Shown: positions 1 through 11,201 of the stretch, piece after piece
Layout of the letters: each line of letters begins with the position of its first letter
Numbering within the stretch: the stretch's first letter is position 1
Assembly (NCBI GenBank): GCA_932521035.1
Contig: OW051493.1
Coordinates: forward strand, 7,192,001-7,256,000
Origin: Oscheius dolichura
Lineage: Eukaryota > Nematoda > Chromadorea > Rhabditida > Rhabditidae
Reading direction: 5' to 3'
Length of the DNA stretch: 64,000 nucleotides
Program-made: the position numbers and the translations under genes
Notes under the pieces: model-generated
The model's database searches: none
What the model saw: the letters and a program-made list of their open reading frames with translations, nothing else
Told to the model about the DNA's origin: nothing

Positions 1-2753
1 AGGAATTCAGAAGATATTCTTACGTTCCCCTCTCGACGATTTTGCCATGTTCCATGACCATGATACAGTCGGCTCCTATTACAGTACTCAACCGGTGGGC
101 AACAACGATCGACGTCCTTCCCTCGCATAATTTCTCAAGGCAATTTTGAATTGCCCGCTCTGTATGGCTGTCCAAAGCGGAAGTTGCCTAAAATTGGGTC
201 CTGTAACGAAAACAGGGCTGATTTTGCACCTCGTCCAAGAAGATGAAGTTCGGCTGTTTTAATATTGTCCTAGCGATGGCAAGGCGCTGTTTCTCGCCAC
301 CGGAAAGTTTCATTCCCCGATCACCAACAATCGTTTCATATCCTGAAAAAAAAGAATGAGTCTCGAAAAGAAAACGAAGTTCACCTTGAGGTAGCGAGAT
401 AATCTTGTCATGGATCATAGCCGCCTTGGCAGCTGCTTCCACTTCAGCGTCAGTGGCATCCAGATTACCGTACTTTATATTAAACCTGGAATTGTTGAAC
501 TCAATTGATTCTACAGTAACCCTTACTTTATGGTCTCATTAAAGAGGAAAGTATCCTGGGGCACAATGCCACATGCCTTCCTCCAGCTGCTCGGCCTGAG
601 TTTCTTGAGATCCACTCCATCTACCGTAATCAATCCTTGGAAATAGTCATACAACCTGTAGAGCAGCCTAATAATTGTAGACTTTCCACTTCCAGACAGT
701 CCAACCTGAATGGTTTCTTATAAACCGAGAGGGGGAGATTCTTACCAAGGCGATGGTTTGCCCTTTTCCTGCCTTGAAGGAGACATCATTCAGGACGGAT
801 TCCCGTTCATTGTAGCCAAAGAGAAGCTTCTCCACCTTGATTTCTCCGCCCTTGTTGACGTATTCTACGGAGTCGGGGGCGTCTTCAACCTCGGCCTTCT
901 CGTCGAAAAGGGTTAGCATGTTCTCCATGTCGATGAAGGCTTTTTGGATCACTCTGAAGGAGGGAAAATATAATAAAGTTAGCCTTCCAAGGGAGAGAGC
1001 CGGAAATAGGATAAGGTTGTCGTCAGGGGTAGGTAGACAAAGCCAAGGGTCATCTCTTCTCATATGTAAGAAAAGCCCTGCCCTTACCTATAATGCCTGG
1101 CGAAGATGTTCAACGGAGTATAGAGTTGTGTGATGTAGGTGGTGAAGAGCACGTAGTCCCCAACAGTCAGTGTATGACGATTGGTAATGAGGAAGGCGGC
1201 AAAACAGGAGCCGGACAGTATTCCCATTGCCAGGATGGCGTGCTGGAGAACGGTTTGGAAGGCCAGGGCGGCGTTGTTCTTCCATTCTTCCAGTTGGAAT
1301 CTACAGTATGAGATTGCCTTCATTTTAAAGAAATCCACTCACAATTCAATGGTCTTCTTGTATCTTTCGACCTCGAATTTCTCATTCCCGTAGTATTTAA
1401 CCGTCTCGTAATTGAGAAGTGAATCTGTTCCTATTGCTCCGATAGAATTCTCCTGATTGTTCATTCCCCTTCGGAATCGGGTTCTCCACTCCGTCATTCC
1501 AATGTTCAGACCTTTAAAATGTACACTATTCTTTGTTTTTAGGGAGAATCTTACCCATATGAGCGATCATCGTGGTTAGGACCAGGATTCCAAAATAGAC
1601 GTTGAAATTAGAGGTGAAGAACGTGATGGCTATGACGAAGTCGGCTATTGTGGGAAGGACATTGAAAAGAACGTGGCTGGAAGAGATTCAATACGGGAGA
1701 ATATAGAAGTACCCACTTGAGGATATCATTTACGGAATGGGAACCACGGTTGGCTACTTTTAGGACCATTCCAATCTGGCGGTTGACGTGCCATTCCATG
1801 GGGAGGGAGTGCAGATGGGCGAAGAGCTCCACCTGGAAACCGAAATAGTTTAATTTGTTTTGCATCCATTGTTTTCTTCTTTAGAGGATCTTCAAGGGTT
1901 CCCGATCCAGCAAGGAGGTCCATGAACCAAATGCATAATTATTACACCGACTTTGGCCTTTGAAATGCCCCTAGCAATTCCCCAAAGACCCATGAAGCAG
2001 AGAAGTTTCTGGCAGCTTCTTTAAAGAGACTGTCTGCACCTAGGCGGTTGTGTACTATTCCCGGGATAAAACGCCCCATTAAACAAAGGAATAGCCATTA
2101 ATGCAGATGTTCTCTTCTCGGCACCCCCGAGATACACGTATAATCTTCAAACTAGAGCTCTAGCGGTCCTACACCCGACCCACCACATACCTCCAATTCC
2201 CTATAAGTGTACTGATGTATAGGAATCCATAGATAGACCCTCAGAATGCTCAACAGTCCTCCCATCGTCCCACTTCCCTGTAGGAACTTTAACAATACTG
2301 CCATATAAATAAGTGTGTAGTTGAATTCTCCTTCCTTCTCGGTTGTGTGAAGATCATTTACTGGAAATATCAAGTTTTGTGAATCTAAAAAACAAACCAA
2401 TCCATTTACTGTAGAGAGGAATTGCGACGTTAACGAGTCGGCCAGCGACCATCAAGAAGAAACAGAACATGACACGCGCCTGCAGCCATCTGGACTTCCG
2501 GGGCCAGCCATAGTTCAGGAGGATTTTAACCTTCTCGGGGAAACGGCCCCAGGCATGCTTCGGCTCCTTCTTGAGTTTGGGTTCTTTTGCCCTGAAAACG
2601 GCAGAATGGATAAGGACACGTGGTGTAATCTTTAAAGGACTGTATTCCGTATACCCCTCGGCGAAGTGACACAAAAACCCACGAGTATTTGCCAAGAAGG
2701 AACAACTTCTCGGCTCTAGTCAATTTCGAGGAGACCTTCTTCTTCTCGAGCAT
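1..2753 (-). CDS. hmt-1: HMT-1/ABCB6-type ABC half transporter, C-terminal end outside window
   Basis: ABC half transporter of the HMT-1/ABCB6 group, which in worms exports phytochelatin-metal or thiol conjugates from acidic organelles. The start at 2753 opens a short exon, MLEKKKVSS, spliced to the membrane domain. Family blocks follow in order: [57 protein letters not shown] and [21 protein letters not shown]. The nucleotide-binding domain has Walker [10 protein letters not shown], a Q-loop in [13 protein letters not shown], signature LSGGEKQR, Walker B FIFLDE and H-loop VVAHRLS. Introns are about 40-45 nt. The last exon seen ends in VERG at position 24 with a GTAAGA donor, so only the extreme C-terminus is missing. 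Relatives carry about 240 residues of extra membrane domain (TMD0) before this point. None is firmly joined here, so the true start may lie further upstream. Family assignment is very sure. Confidence 0.9.
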
Positions 2754-4879
2754 AGATTATGGCGGTCTGTCGGTCGGGGGTGGACGGACAGAAAATAGTG
2801 TGTCAAAAGTAGTTGTCGGAACGGACGGGAGGTGTGAAAAGAGAGACTGGGCATTGTGATATAAGGCGGCAGCATAGTGATCTATCCCATATATCATTCT
2901 CGCTAGGGGGAGACGGACAAGGTCATCACCTGTGGGACCCCGCCTGTAACGGGGAAGATCAACTCTCTCGTGCGCTCTCTCTCTCTAAAAATACAGTAGG
3001 AGTCATCTTCTCTCCGATTGAGATCTTCACCAAAAATCCAAAGAAAAGCCTGTTTACGGTAAGGCGCAACACAGTTCAACAACATAAACTTTTAAAATCA
3101 CGGGAGGGGGCATTCCGTGGGGTCAGTGTACTAATTTGTCGCATCATAGTGTTATTGGAACCGACGGCGGAACTAGCGCCCTAGCCAGTCAGTCTACACA
3201 CAGCTAGACCCGTCGTCGTCGTGGTACCTCTAGCGTATCTAAATAACAACTGAGGTAGGCCAAGGACAGCTTAGGCAGGTAGCGCTTCAGGAGGACAACT
3301 GGAAACGTCAGGAGGATAGTGGATCTGACCCCGGAGGGGTGGAATTCCCATTCAAGTTGAAAACGAGCAAGCTGATCCATTAATTGTGAACAAGGGAAAG
3401 CAGACGGGCGCGAGCTGGTCGCTCTCGCACTATTGAGGTGCTCAACGGCCCGGGATCGAGGTGGGGGCTCCAAAGTCTCGGCCCACCTCTTGATTGGCCA
3501 GGAATAAGTGCATCATAAGGTTAGAAAGGTGGGAAAAGAAGAAAAATGTTCAAGGTTATTTGGATTTAGAAAAGACGCCGCTCTCTGGGTGTTTCTCGGG
3601 TTCACGCTCTAGAGGCGCCCTGAAAACCCCGTTGAATCGCACAAAAAACTGATAATTCCAGTTTCCCAGGATATACGCATTTGAAATTGGGTTTTACAAG
3701 TAAAAATCTCCATAACTTACCCCTTGAATCCCATGTTGAGGTAGACCAGCTAGGGAGATCCCAGAATAGAGAGAGAGATCCACGAAGAGAATACAATAAC
3801 CCGCGTAGTACTGAAAGCTGTAGAAAGAAATGAAGAGACCAAGAGGAAGACACCAAATGAAGAGTATTTAAAGGAAAAGAGCGACACGAATCATCTAATG
3901 ACCGAAGAAAATAACCCAAACCCAGAGATGACGTCATCATGTGTAGCGAAGAGACCGGGGAATTGAGGGGAACCGGGAACAGGTCGCCTGCTAATTCAGC
4001 AAAGTCTCGGATGGTCAGTGGTGGGCCCTCTGCTGCCGCCTCCAATCTGCCTCCGCTAAAAAAGAAGTCAAGAACAAATACACAACTGTGCTGCTCATTC
4101 GCTGATCCTATCACGTTCGCCCAATATAGACAGCGGGAGGGGCTGAACCCTGATGCTGATATTTGGGCTCCTGGACTGAATATTCTATGGTACGCAGTCG
4201 GGGAAGGACTAGAACGTCGGGGTCATTTTTGTCTAGACATTGATCTTCAATATTATCGTCTCGCGGCAAAAAATGACTCGGTGACCGATAACAAGACGAA
4301 TTAAAGGGTTAAAATGATGAACGACAGATGATTGACAGTTGACTGAACGTCTTTGTTCGTTCAGTAAGGTCAGTGAGGGAAAATGGCCGTGACGCGCCTT
4401 AGCCAGAGTGAATCAGCTAAGAATTTACATTGACAAGACAGAAGAGAACATTTTACACCTTGTCAGGGAAGAAGAAAGAGTCTGGAATGGTTAGTATTGG
4501 AAAAATCGGAGCTCTTTCAGAGGTGTCGCCTTTTTCAGCCATATTACTGAAGGAAACAATTAAATGAATGTTTTCTCTCCTTAGAATCAAATAAACACAA
4601 TGATCAGGCGATATCATAATAAGAAAGAACCGGTTTAAACTGCATTTCCGGAGGAAGGGTCACAATCCATGGGGGCAGTTGAGTCCGGCGGATAATGGTC
4701 AGTATTCGGGAACACCTGGCCTTTCAGGGAACGCGTTTTCCCCTAAATGAGCCGTTATTTAGCGAGACTCTTCTTTTGCTTTAAATAAAAACAATGCAGA
4801 GTTTATTTGGGACAGATTGAATGAATTGTATTCGAGTTGGTAGTTTACGTCGCAACATTCAGTCCAGAGCCAACTTTCT
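2754..4879. other. Region between hmt-1-like and mucin genes; no firm gene
   Basis: About 2.1 kb with no gene I can defend. On the minus strand a strongly hydrophobic reading runs from about 3869 to 3728 and ends at a GTAAGT donor. It can be spliced to an open stretch ending near 3560, but a stop lies directly before it and no acceptor or ATG starts it. It could be a lost or unresolved TMD0 exon of the transporter. A palindromic CRE-type site TGACGTCA lies near 3927. A 121-codon plus-strand frame at 3939-4304 has no recognisable domain. The far end holds the 3' region of the mucin gene. Confidence 0.4.
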
Positions 4880-7800
4880 CTACAGTTCAGCGTCTGAAAT
4901 ATGATAAGTTCTTGAAAATAATGAAATTTCTCACACTGGCAACCGTCAGCGCGTACTCCGCTCCATGTTCCACCTTTAACGCACTCATAAATTCGAATCG
5001 GCTCACCAGAAGGGAAAACATATCTGAAAATTCTTTCTTTCCCCTCAATTGATCAAAATCTACCGTGGCTGACAGGAATGGACAACCATTGTTCCGATTG
5101 GTTGTCTCGAACTGAAGGACGGATCATTGTTTGGGGGGCTTCTTGCATTTGCCAGGTTCACTTGTAGTTGGGGACAAGAGTTTGCTAATTTCAATATTTA
5201 GTTAGGAGAGCTACTCACGTTGACAGGTTTCATTGGTCATTCCCGGCCACTGTCCATCAATACATTCAAACGTCTTCATCGGGGAACCATCGAGAAAAGC
5301 ATAGCCAGCGGCACAGGAGTGAACAGCCATTGTACCTAAAGATCGGGGCATTTATTTGTTTACCATTCAGGTTTACCATTGGATAGAAACGTATTCATGG
5401 AGTCATTGACGAATGATACAGTGGAACAGATATCCGAGGCTGGTTCAGAAGTACCGCTGGGAGAAGGAGAGGAAGTGGTTGTTTTGGCTGTGGTAGTTTT
5501 AGACGAGGAATCGGTAGAGAGAGAAGAAGGTATTGTGGTTAATGGCAGAGAAGTTGTTTTGCTTGAGGTCGACGATGTAACTCCGGCGCTTGATAAGCTT
5601 CTTGATGTTTCATCTGTTTGTTCCAAAGCGGAAGTAGGGCTCGTGTTTGATGGAAGTGTAGAAGCTGTCGTTTTATTACTCATCAAAGCCGTGGTACCGT
5701 TTTCCCCTGTCGAATTTCCCGAAGGTGTAGTCCCATTACCAGTAGTATTTCCTCCGGTAGTGCTTATCATTCCAGGTGTTGACAAAGTCGAAGAGCAAGC
5801 ATTATTCATCCTAAAATGTCCACCTCTTTTATATTCAAAGTTTTAAAACCATTGTGTGTAATTGGTCTCCACTCCACTGACTAATCGCTTCAATTGAACA
5901 ATTTGCGCCGTACAATTCTGATAGTAAATGATGTTTTGGGACAGAATCTGAGATTTTGTTCGGTGTTTAGTACTAAATACCTTTGATCCATCGGGAAGAG
6001 TTCTTGTCGTGGCGAATAAGTCAATTAGATAGGTGACACTGGAGGGGACAGAAGAAAGAGTCGAGGTGTCATTCTCACCACCAGGAAGCCGGGTCTTGGT
6101 GGTAAATGAAGAAGTCGTCGCGAATTCTCCAGGAATTTGAGGCGTTCCCGTGCAGCCGGTATCGAACCTAAACTTTTTAATTCCTGGGACAAGAGAGGAT
6201 AAGTTTCAGAACAGTTTCTGACCTAAAATTCTTGATTTCCTTCAATTTCCAGTGGATAAATATACCCACCATTCTGACCAATTGGAGATTGTCCCATTCC
6301 TGTATTTTCTCTTCTGCTCAATGAACACTGTACAGTTGTCATAGCCGGTAGACGTCTCACTCAAAATCTGAAATTCTCGTCATTTAAAGTCTATCCAATC
6401 CAAGATTCGTACAATTGTTCCGTCTGCCATAATCCTTGTTGTTGTGGCCTGTGGAGTGGTCGAAGTTGTGCTCGGCAGGGTCGTTGTCGTAAGGTTGTCT
6501 GCCCCAGTTCCGACGAATATTCCCGTGGTATTGGAAGTCGGCCCAGCACCGGGTGATGTCACGGTCCCATGACCAACAGGACTACCGGTTGGAATGTTAT
6601 CATTTCCGTTTCCAGTAGAATTTCCAACGGAAGGGAGGCTAATGGTCAAAGTCGTCCCATTCCTAGAAGAATTTCCCGAGGAAGGAGAGTCGGTGGCAGG
6701 GGTCGTTCCATTTCCAGAAGCCGGCGAGATTACGGTAGTGGTGGACACTTCCGTTTCATTTCCAGACCCCGTAGAAGTGTTCTTTCCTTCTTCTGGGATA
6801 GAGGAACTCGGAGATGGGGATGGCGGGGGACTTTCTCCGGTGCCATTGGCAGCCGAGTCAGCTGTAGGTACTGTAGCTCCCGGAGAAGAGACAGAACCGT
6901 TCGAAGCTGCTACAGATGGTGTGGTCTGGGTTCCACTGCCTGGCTGCGGAGAAGAAGTAGTTCCAGTTCCTGGAAAATGAGGCAGGTAAAGAAGTTCCCT
7001 GATCAAATTCCATTATTTTTATCCATGGCCCCTTTCCCCTTGGCATTCACTCCCTTTCCCAGTTCAATTATGTTACCTGGTGACACGGTCAGTGTCGTTG
7101 ATGTCCCTCCCGTGGCGCTTGACGACGTTCCCGTGCTGGCTGTTTCCTAGATACGGTAATTGACTGCCCCACCAGGCTGGGAAAACTCACAGAGAAGGAA
7201 GAACTCAAAGAAGAGGATGAATCAGAAGATGGAATACTGTAATCGATAGGAGTAGTGCTGCCAGTGGAGACTGTTCCCGATGGAGTGGTTGTCGAGTGGT
7301 TAGCACCTAAACGTTATTTTTCTATTAGAAAATATCCTATATCCTACTTCCTGAAGAGTTCGATGGGGCTTCATGTCCATTAGGGCCAGGGGTTACGGTA
7401 GAAGTTTGTGGAGAAGAGCCTCCTGCATTGTTTGCTCCACCTGGGACTGTATTATTCTGGGAAGACTCGCCAACAGGAACGGTTATCCCAGGAGGCGACC
7501 CGCTGTTTCCCTCCGCCGGCTCCTCATTTTTTCCGGGTTCGGATGAATTAGAAATGGGTGAATTCGTTGTAGAACTTGATCCATTCTTCAGGTCATTGGT
7601 TGGACCAGAAGAGGTAGTAGAAGTTGTTGACTCCGAGCTGGACGACTGAGGCTCAGGATCCGAACCAGATGGATCAGTACCGGGTGGGTGAACTGGATCA
7701 GTCGAGCCAAAGGTTACTGTAGAATCGCTTGTACTTCCGGTTTCCATCGAGTTGCTTGGATCGGTGGTTACGGTAGTCGAACTAGAGGTAGATTTTGTCG

Positions 7801-8983
7801 TTTCAGTCGTTTTTGTTTCAGGTCCACTTGGAGAAGTTTCCGTATTGCTTCCTGGATCAGATATCCCCGAAACATCAGGGCTAGTGGGCGTAGTACTGGC
7901 CTCCGTGTTCGTCGTTGTTGTACTGGCACTTGTACTAGTATCCGTTCCTCTTGGAGGATCGCTTCCACGTGGGTCCGACTCGGCTTGAACGGTCGTGGTA
8001 GTGCTTCCAATGCCCGTTGTTGTGTTTGTGCTAGCCTCGATTTCTCCCCCGTTCCCTGGAATCCCTGGAATCTCGAGATGCCCTGGGTTTTCGGCCAGAT
8101 CCGTTACTTCTGTAGTTCCAGTTGTCCCAGTAGATAAAGTTTGATTCCTCCCGAGAATTGGAGCCGATTCTGTAGTAGTGGTAGACGTGTCCGGTTCCGT
8201 AATGGTCATTCGCTTCGTACACATCCGGCCTTCACAGACTGTAGTCGTTTCATCAGAAGTGCCCGTAGGTTCCGTCAAGGGCTCCTCTTTGTCACCGTTG
8301 TCATTAACAGGTGGGACAGTACTGGTCGAGATGAGGAGTGAAGAAAGAGAAAAGGAGCTGCTTTCAGGGGTGGTGGACTCGGATGGATCAGAATCCGGCT
8401 CGTCAGATTTTCCAGGTTCCCCTTTCTCGTTTTCGTTGGGGTTTCCATTTTCTTTAATTGGAGTAGTAGCAGTAGAAGTTGAGGTGGTGTTGTCTGAGCC
8501 AAGACGTCCATCAAAAGGAGGAGCACCCCAACCTGCGGGAGCAGCAGCGGTAGTTCAAAAGTATTCTAATTTTTGTATAAATGTTTGTTTACGGAGTAAT
8601 TGTTGTAGTTGAACCTCGTGTGGTTAATGATACAGTGGGATCTGTTCCCGGGGTGCCGTTGTTTGACGCGAACTCTTGCAGAATGGTATTCACCAGTTGA
8701 TCTCTAGATGTTCTCTCTTATCTCAGTTTTCTGTGGAATAAACTTACAAATTCCCGGACTCACTAACTTGTTGACTTATGGCCTCCATTACTTTGTTCTT
8801 ATCGTCGTCTGACAAAGCGACATAGAGCGGATTGCTATTTAGATAGCGGGCAATGTAAGCGATAGAGAGGGTTGACGCTAAAAAGTCTGGGATCTTAAAT
8901 CAAAAGGTCTTACCTTGAGGCACGGATGAAGGTATGAATAGAATAGGTATGAATATCACCAGCAGCGGTTGCTGGAACCGCAT
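4880..8983 (-). CDS. Secreted mucin-like protein with two novel two-cysteine repeats and two C-terminal Sushi domains
   Basis: About 1,100 residues in many exons. It starts at 8983 with a signal peptide (MRFQQPLLVIFIPILFIP), then a short structured part (QASTLSIAYIARYLN, ALSDDDKNKVMEAISQQ). Several hundred residues of Ser/Thr/Gly/Pro-rich, N- and O-glycosylation-prone mucin sequence follow (8.6-6.4 kb). Two copies of a roughly 45-residue module come next, with core ILS-x6-Y-x-NCT, then Q-x-KR, then an N-W/Y-S/T-E/Q-W block and a second Cys; their exon layouts match. Two Sushi (CCP) domains end the protein: one with DICSTV, AVHSCAAGYAF, FECIDGQWPG and ETCQ, and one with NSCPQL, MVVHSC, IYECVKGGTWSG and DGCQ. 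The stop follows at 4880. Sushi domains bind proteins or carbohydrate, so a cuticle, pharynx or gut-surface glycoprotein is likely. The exact role is unknown. Exons between 6.3 and 5.8 kb were joined by hand and are the least certain part. Confidence 0.8.
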
Positions 8984-9401
8984 GGCTGGCAACGGCCAAG
9001 ATGACTGCTTCTAGCGTTGCTGTGGGCTACTAATTTAGCGTGCAATTTATGTTCTACTGTTGTTTTTAGACAACACACACGTTATCAAAATAATTGAGAC
9101 GCTAAAACAAAAATATAATAAGAAAGAACGGAGTGATGCTCAATTTTCGGACGGAATCTTCCAATCCATGAGGCAGACGAGTTTGGCGGGTAATGGCCGG
9201 TATTCGAGAACACCTGGCCATTCTTGTTGACCCGCTGTCCAATAACGCTCTTTTATAGAATGGCTGGAACCGAACAGTCCCAATTCTGGAGTTTTCACTT
9301 GTATTTTCAAGCAGGCCATCTTCCCGCTCACCTTGACTTGTCTGGTTACCGTCGACCACATTGTCAGTAACTTGTAATCTCCCGTAAAGTCCAGAAATAC
9401 C

Positions 9402-9409
9402 TATAAAAG
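9402..9409 (+). promoter_or_regulatory. TATA box for the coiled-coil gene
   Basis: TATAAAAG lies 41 bp before the ATG at 9450, leaving room for a start site near 9430 and a very short leader. It is the clearest core promoter in the window. Confidence 0.55.
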
Positions 9410-9449
9410 CGTCGAAATTTCCCATTTCACAATCATTTACCCTACCAAC

Positions 9450-10610
9450 ATGGCTGGAAGGGACTCTTATTGTGGTAAACTTCGTGCCAAGGATCTGTTC
9501 GGATCGTCAGCCCGTGTCGCCCCGCCGCTTGGAAAAAACCAGGATTCGTCGAAGAAGACGGCCTCCTCGGACAGTAACCGTGACGCCACCAATGTACCCA
9601 AGTTTTCGTCTGGTGTTAGGAGCAAGCGCCACCAGAAGTCGTACACCATTGCCGATTGTTCCATCTCGACGGATGTGTCGGATGACGAAGAAAATGGACA
9701 GCACCCCGCCGAGGAGACGGCCAGCTCGGACAGTTCCCTGTCTGCCGTCACCAAGAGCTTTATCGTGGACAAGAAATACCGCCGCTACTCCGTCTCTACT
9801 GCCGCTTCCGAGGAATTTCACTTCACTTCCGATGAAGAAAACGATATCCTGGAGCCGACGGCCAAGTCCGGCAGTTTCTCCGACAACCACGCGGCCATTA
9901 TCGAAGGTTTGAAGGAGCAGCTGGCGATCAAGACGGAGGAGAACGAGAAGCTGGTGGAGGTGAAAGAGAAGATGATGCAGGAGATGGCAGACTCCCGCAA
10001 AATCTTCGAGACGTTGGCCTACGAGCAAGCGAAGCGTCTGGCAGCCGAGGAGATGCAGAACGAGATGATGGGCTGGATGGGAAAGAAGTGGAAGGCGGCC
10101 GAGGAGGAGGTGGCCGACAGGGACAAGCTGATCGAGGAGCTGCAGAAGATGTTGGGCCAGCAGCCGAGCCAGTCGACCACGTCTCCCAACTGGCGTCAGG
10201 CACTGGAGGACAAGGAGGAGGAGTCCTTCGCGGTCGTCCACCAGTTCGACTCCGGCCTTCAAGGTACTCCCAATCTCATCTACAGTAACCAAAAATGTTT
10301 AGATGCCATCAGGACCATCGAGGAGAAGCAGCTGGAGCTGAATGAGGCCAAGAACAAAATCCAGGAGCTCCAGAAGGCGGGTAGGGCCGTCAGCCTGGAC
10401 AAGGAGATCCTCCACCATTCCGTCAAGCACTGGCAAGCCGTGGTCGCCAAGCTGCTGGGCACCGTGAGCCTCGTCAAGAAGCAGATCTGGCACACCGGAA
10501 AGACGGAGGACACCGAAGAGATCGTCGCCAAGATGGTTCTGGTCGAGCGCATTCTGCGGGCCATGGTCGAGGAGATGAAGAGTCAGGCCGTTTTCATCGA
10601 AGACTTCTAA
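9450..10610 (+). CDS. Acidic N-terminus plus coiled-coil protein, unrecognised family
   Basis: One open frame of 386 codons. Residues 1-130 are Ser/Asp/Glu-rich and look disordered, with repeated acidic phospho-like sites (SDDEEN, TSDEEND). From about residue 145 a long coiled coil with Glu/Lys/Gln heptads runs to about 235, and a second coil (TIEEKQLELNEAKNKIQEL) starts near 285. The C-terminal 90 residues look like a small helical domain. A 39-nt segment near 10275-10313 begins GTACTC and ends GTTTAG, matching the species' intron form. It is a multiple of three with no stop, so the mature protein is probably about 373 residues. Codons are rich in G/C at third positions, unlike nearby genes, suggesting strong expression. 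No enzyme motif is seen. It may be a structural or centrosome/cytoskeleton-type protein, but I cannot name it. Confidence 0.75.
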   Translation: MAGRDSYCGKLRAKDLFGSSARVAPPLGKNQDSSKKTASSDSNRDATNVPKFSSGVRSKRHQKSYTIADCSISTDVSDDEENGQHPAEETASSDSSLSAVTKSFIVDKKYRRYSVSTAASEEFHFTSDEENDILEPTAKSGSFSDNHAAIIEGLKEQLAIKTEENEKLVEVKEKMMQEMADSRKIFETLAYEQAKRLAAEEMQNEMMGWMGKKWKAAEEEVADRDKLIEELQKMLGQQPSQSTTSPNWRQALEDKEEESFAVVHQFDSGLQGTPNLIYSNQKCLDAIRTIEEKQLELNEAKNKIQELQKAGRAVSLDKEILHHSVKHWQAVVAKLLGTVSLVKKQIWHTGKTEDTEEIVAKMVLVERILRAMVEEMKSQAVFIEDF

Positions 10611-11201
10611 GCAGTCAAAAGAAGAAACATCTTGTGATCAATTGAATTTTCTTGTCTTTCCCATCTATCCCAGGTTTTACTGGCCTTTATCAACCAAAAA
10701 TACGACAAAACGCAAGTTGCTTCGCCAAAATTCAAATCTCGAACAAATCCCGATTAATCCGAACATGCAAGCTCCGTGACGCGGAGAAATTTCGAAACAC
10801 GACGATAGACACTCGCATGCACAGTTCTTCTTTGCCGTACCAAGACAAATAAATGGAGTGCCCAAGGGAATCAGTTCTCGAAGTTCAATTTCTCTTATTT
10901 ACGGATCCGCGGCGCTGGCTTATTCATCTTGTAACTGTATACGTGTCGATATCGAAACAAGAACTATTTATAATTTTGGATCTGAATTCTGGGTATATAA
11001 TTACGGTATTCGTAGGTCGTCATGGGAGCCTGAGCCTAAATTCGTTTGGGACTGGACAGCGAGATGTCAATCCCCAATCTAGGGGTTCAAAAAGACATTC
11101 GCCCTTATGTCCTTGCTATATTGTCGTCTTCCACTTATAACACGACTCAATACACAATTTAATTAGCTCTTTTGAATTTATTTACCTCCTCACCAATAAG
11201 A
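10611..11201. other. Intergenic, nothing recognised
   Basis: About 590 bp between the convergent ends of the coiled-coil gene and the F-box-like gene. Short frames only; no RNA gene or repeat seen. Confidence 0.5.

Noticed and set aside
3939-4304. 121-codon plus-strand frame
   Set aside because: No domain, no intron structure like the neighbours and no promoter. Probably chance.
5080-5200. Apparent one-base insertion in a run of six C in the second Sushi domain
   Set aside because: One acceptor choice gave CKKPP and then a stop. Using the nearer AG at the end of GAAATTAG gives NSCPQL and an open frame to MVVHSC, a normal Sushi start. No frameshift is needed.
6569-8612. Several 130-190-codon plus-strand frames across the mucin gene
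   Set aside because: They are the complement of Ser/Thr/Gly repeats; the minus strand has the signal peptide, splice sites and Sushi domains.
9507-10292. 261-codon minus-strand frame opposite the coiled-coil gene
   Set aside because: Leu-rich product is a mirror of GC-rich coiled-coil codons on the plus strand; the plus frame has TATA, start and clear heptads.
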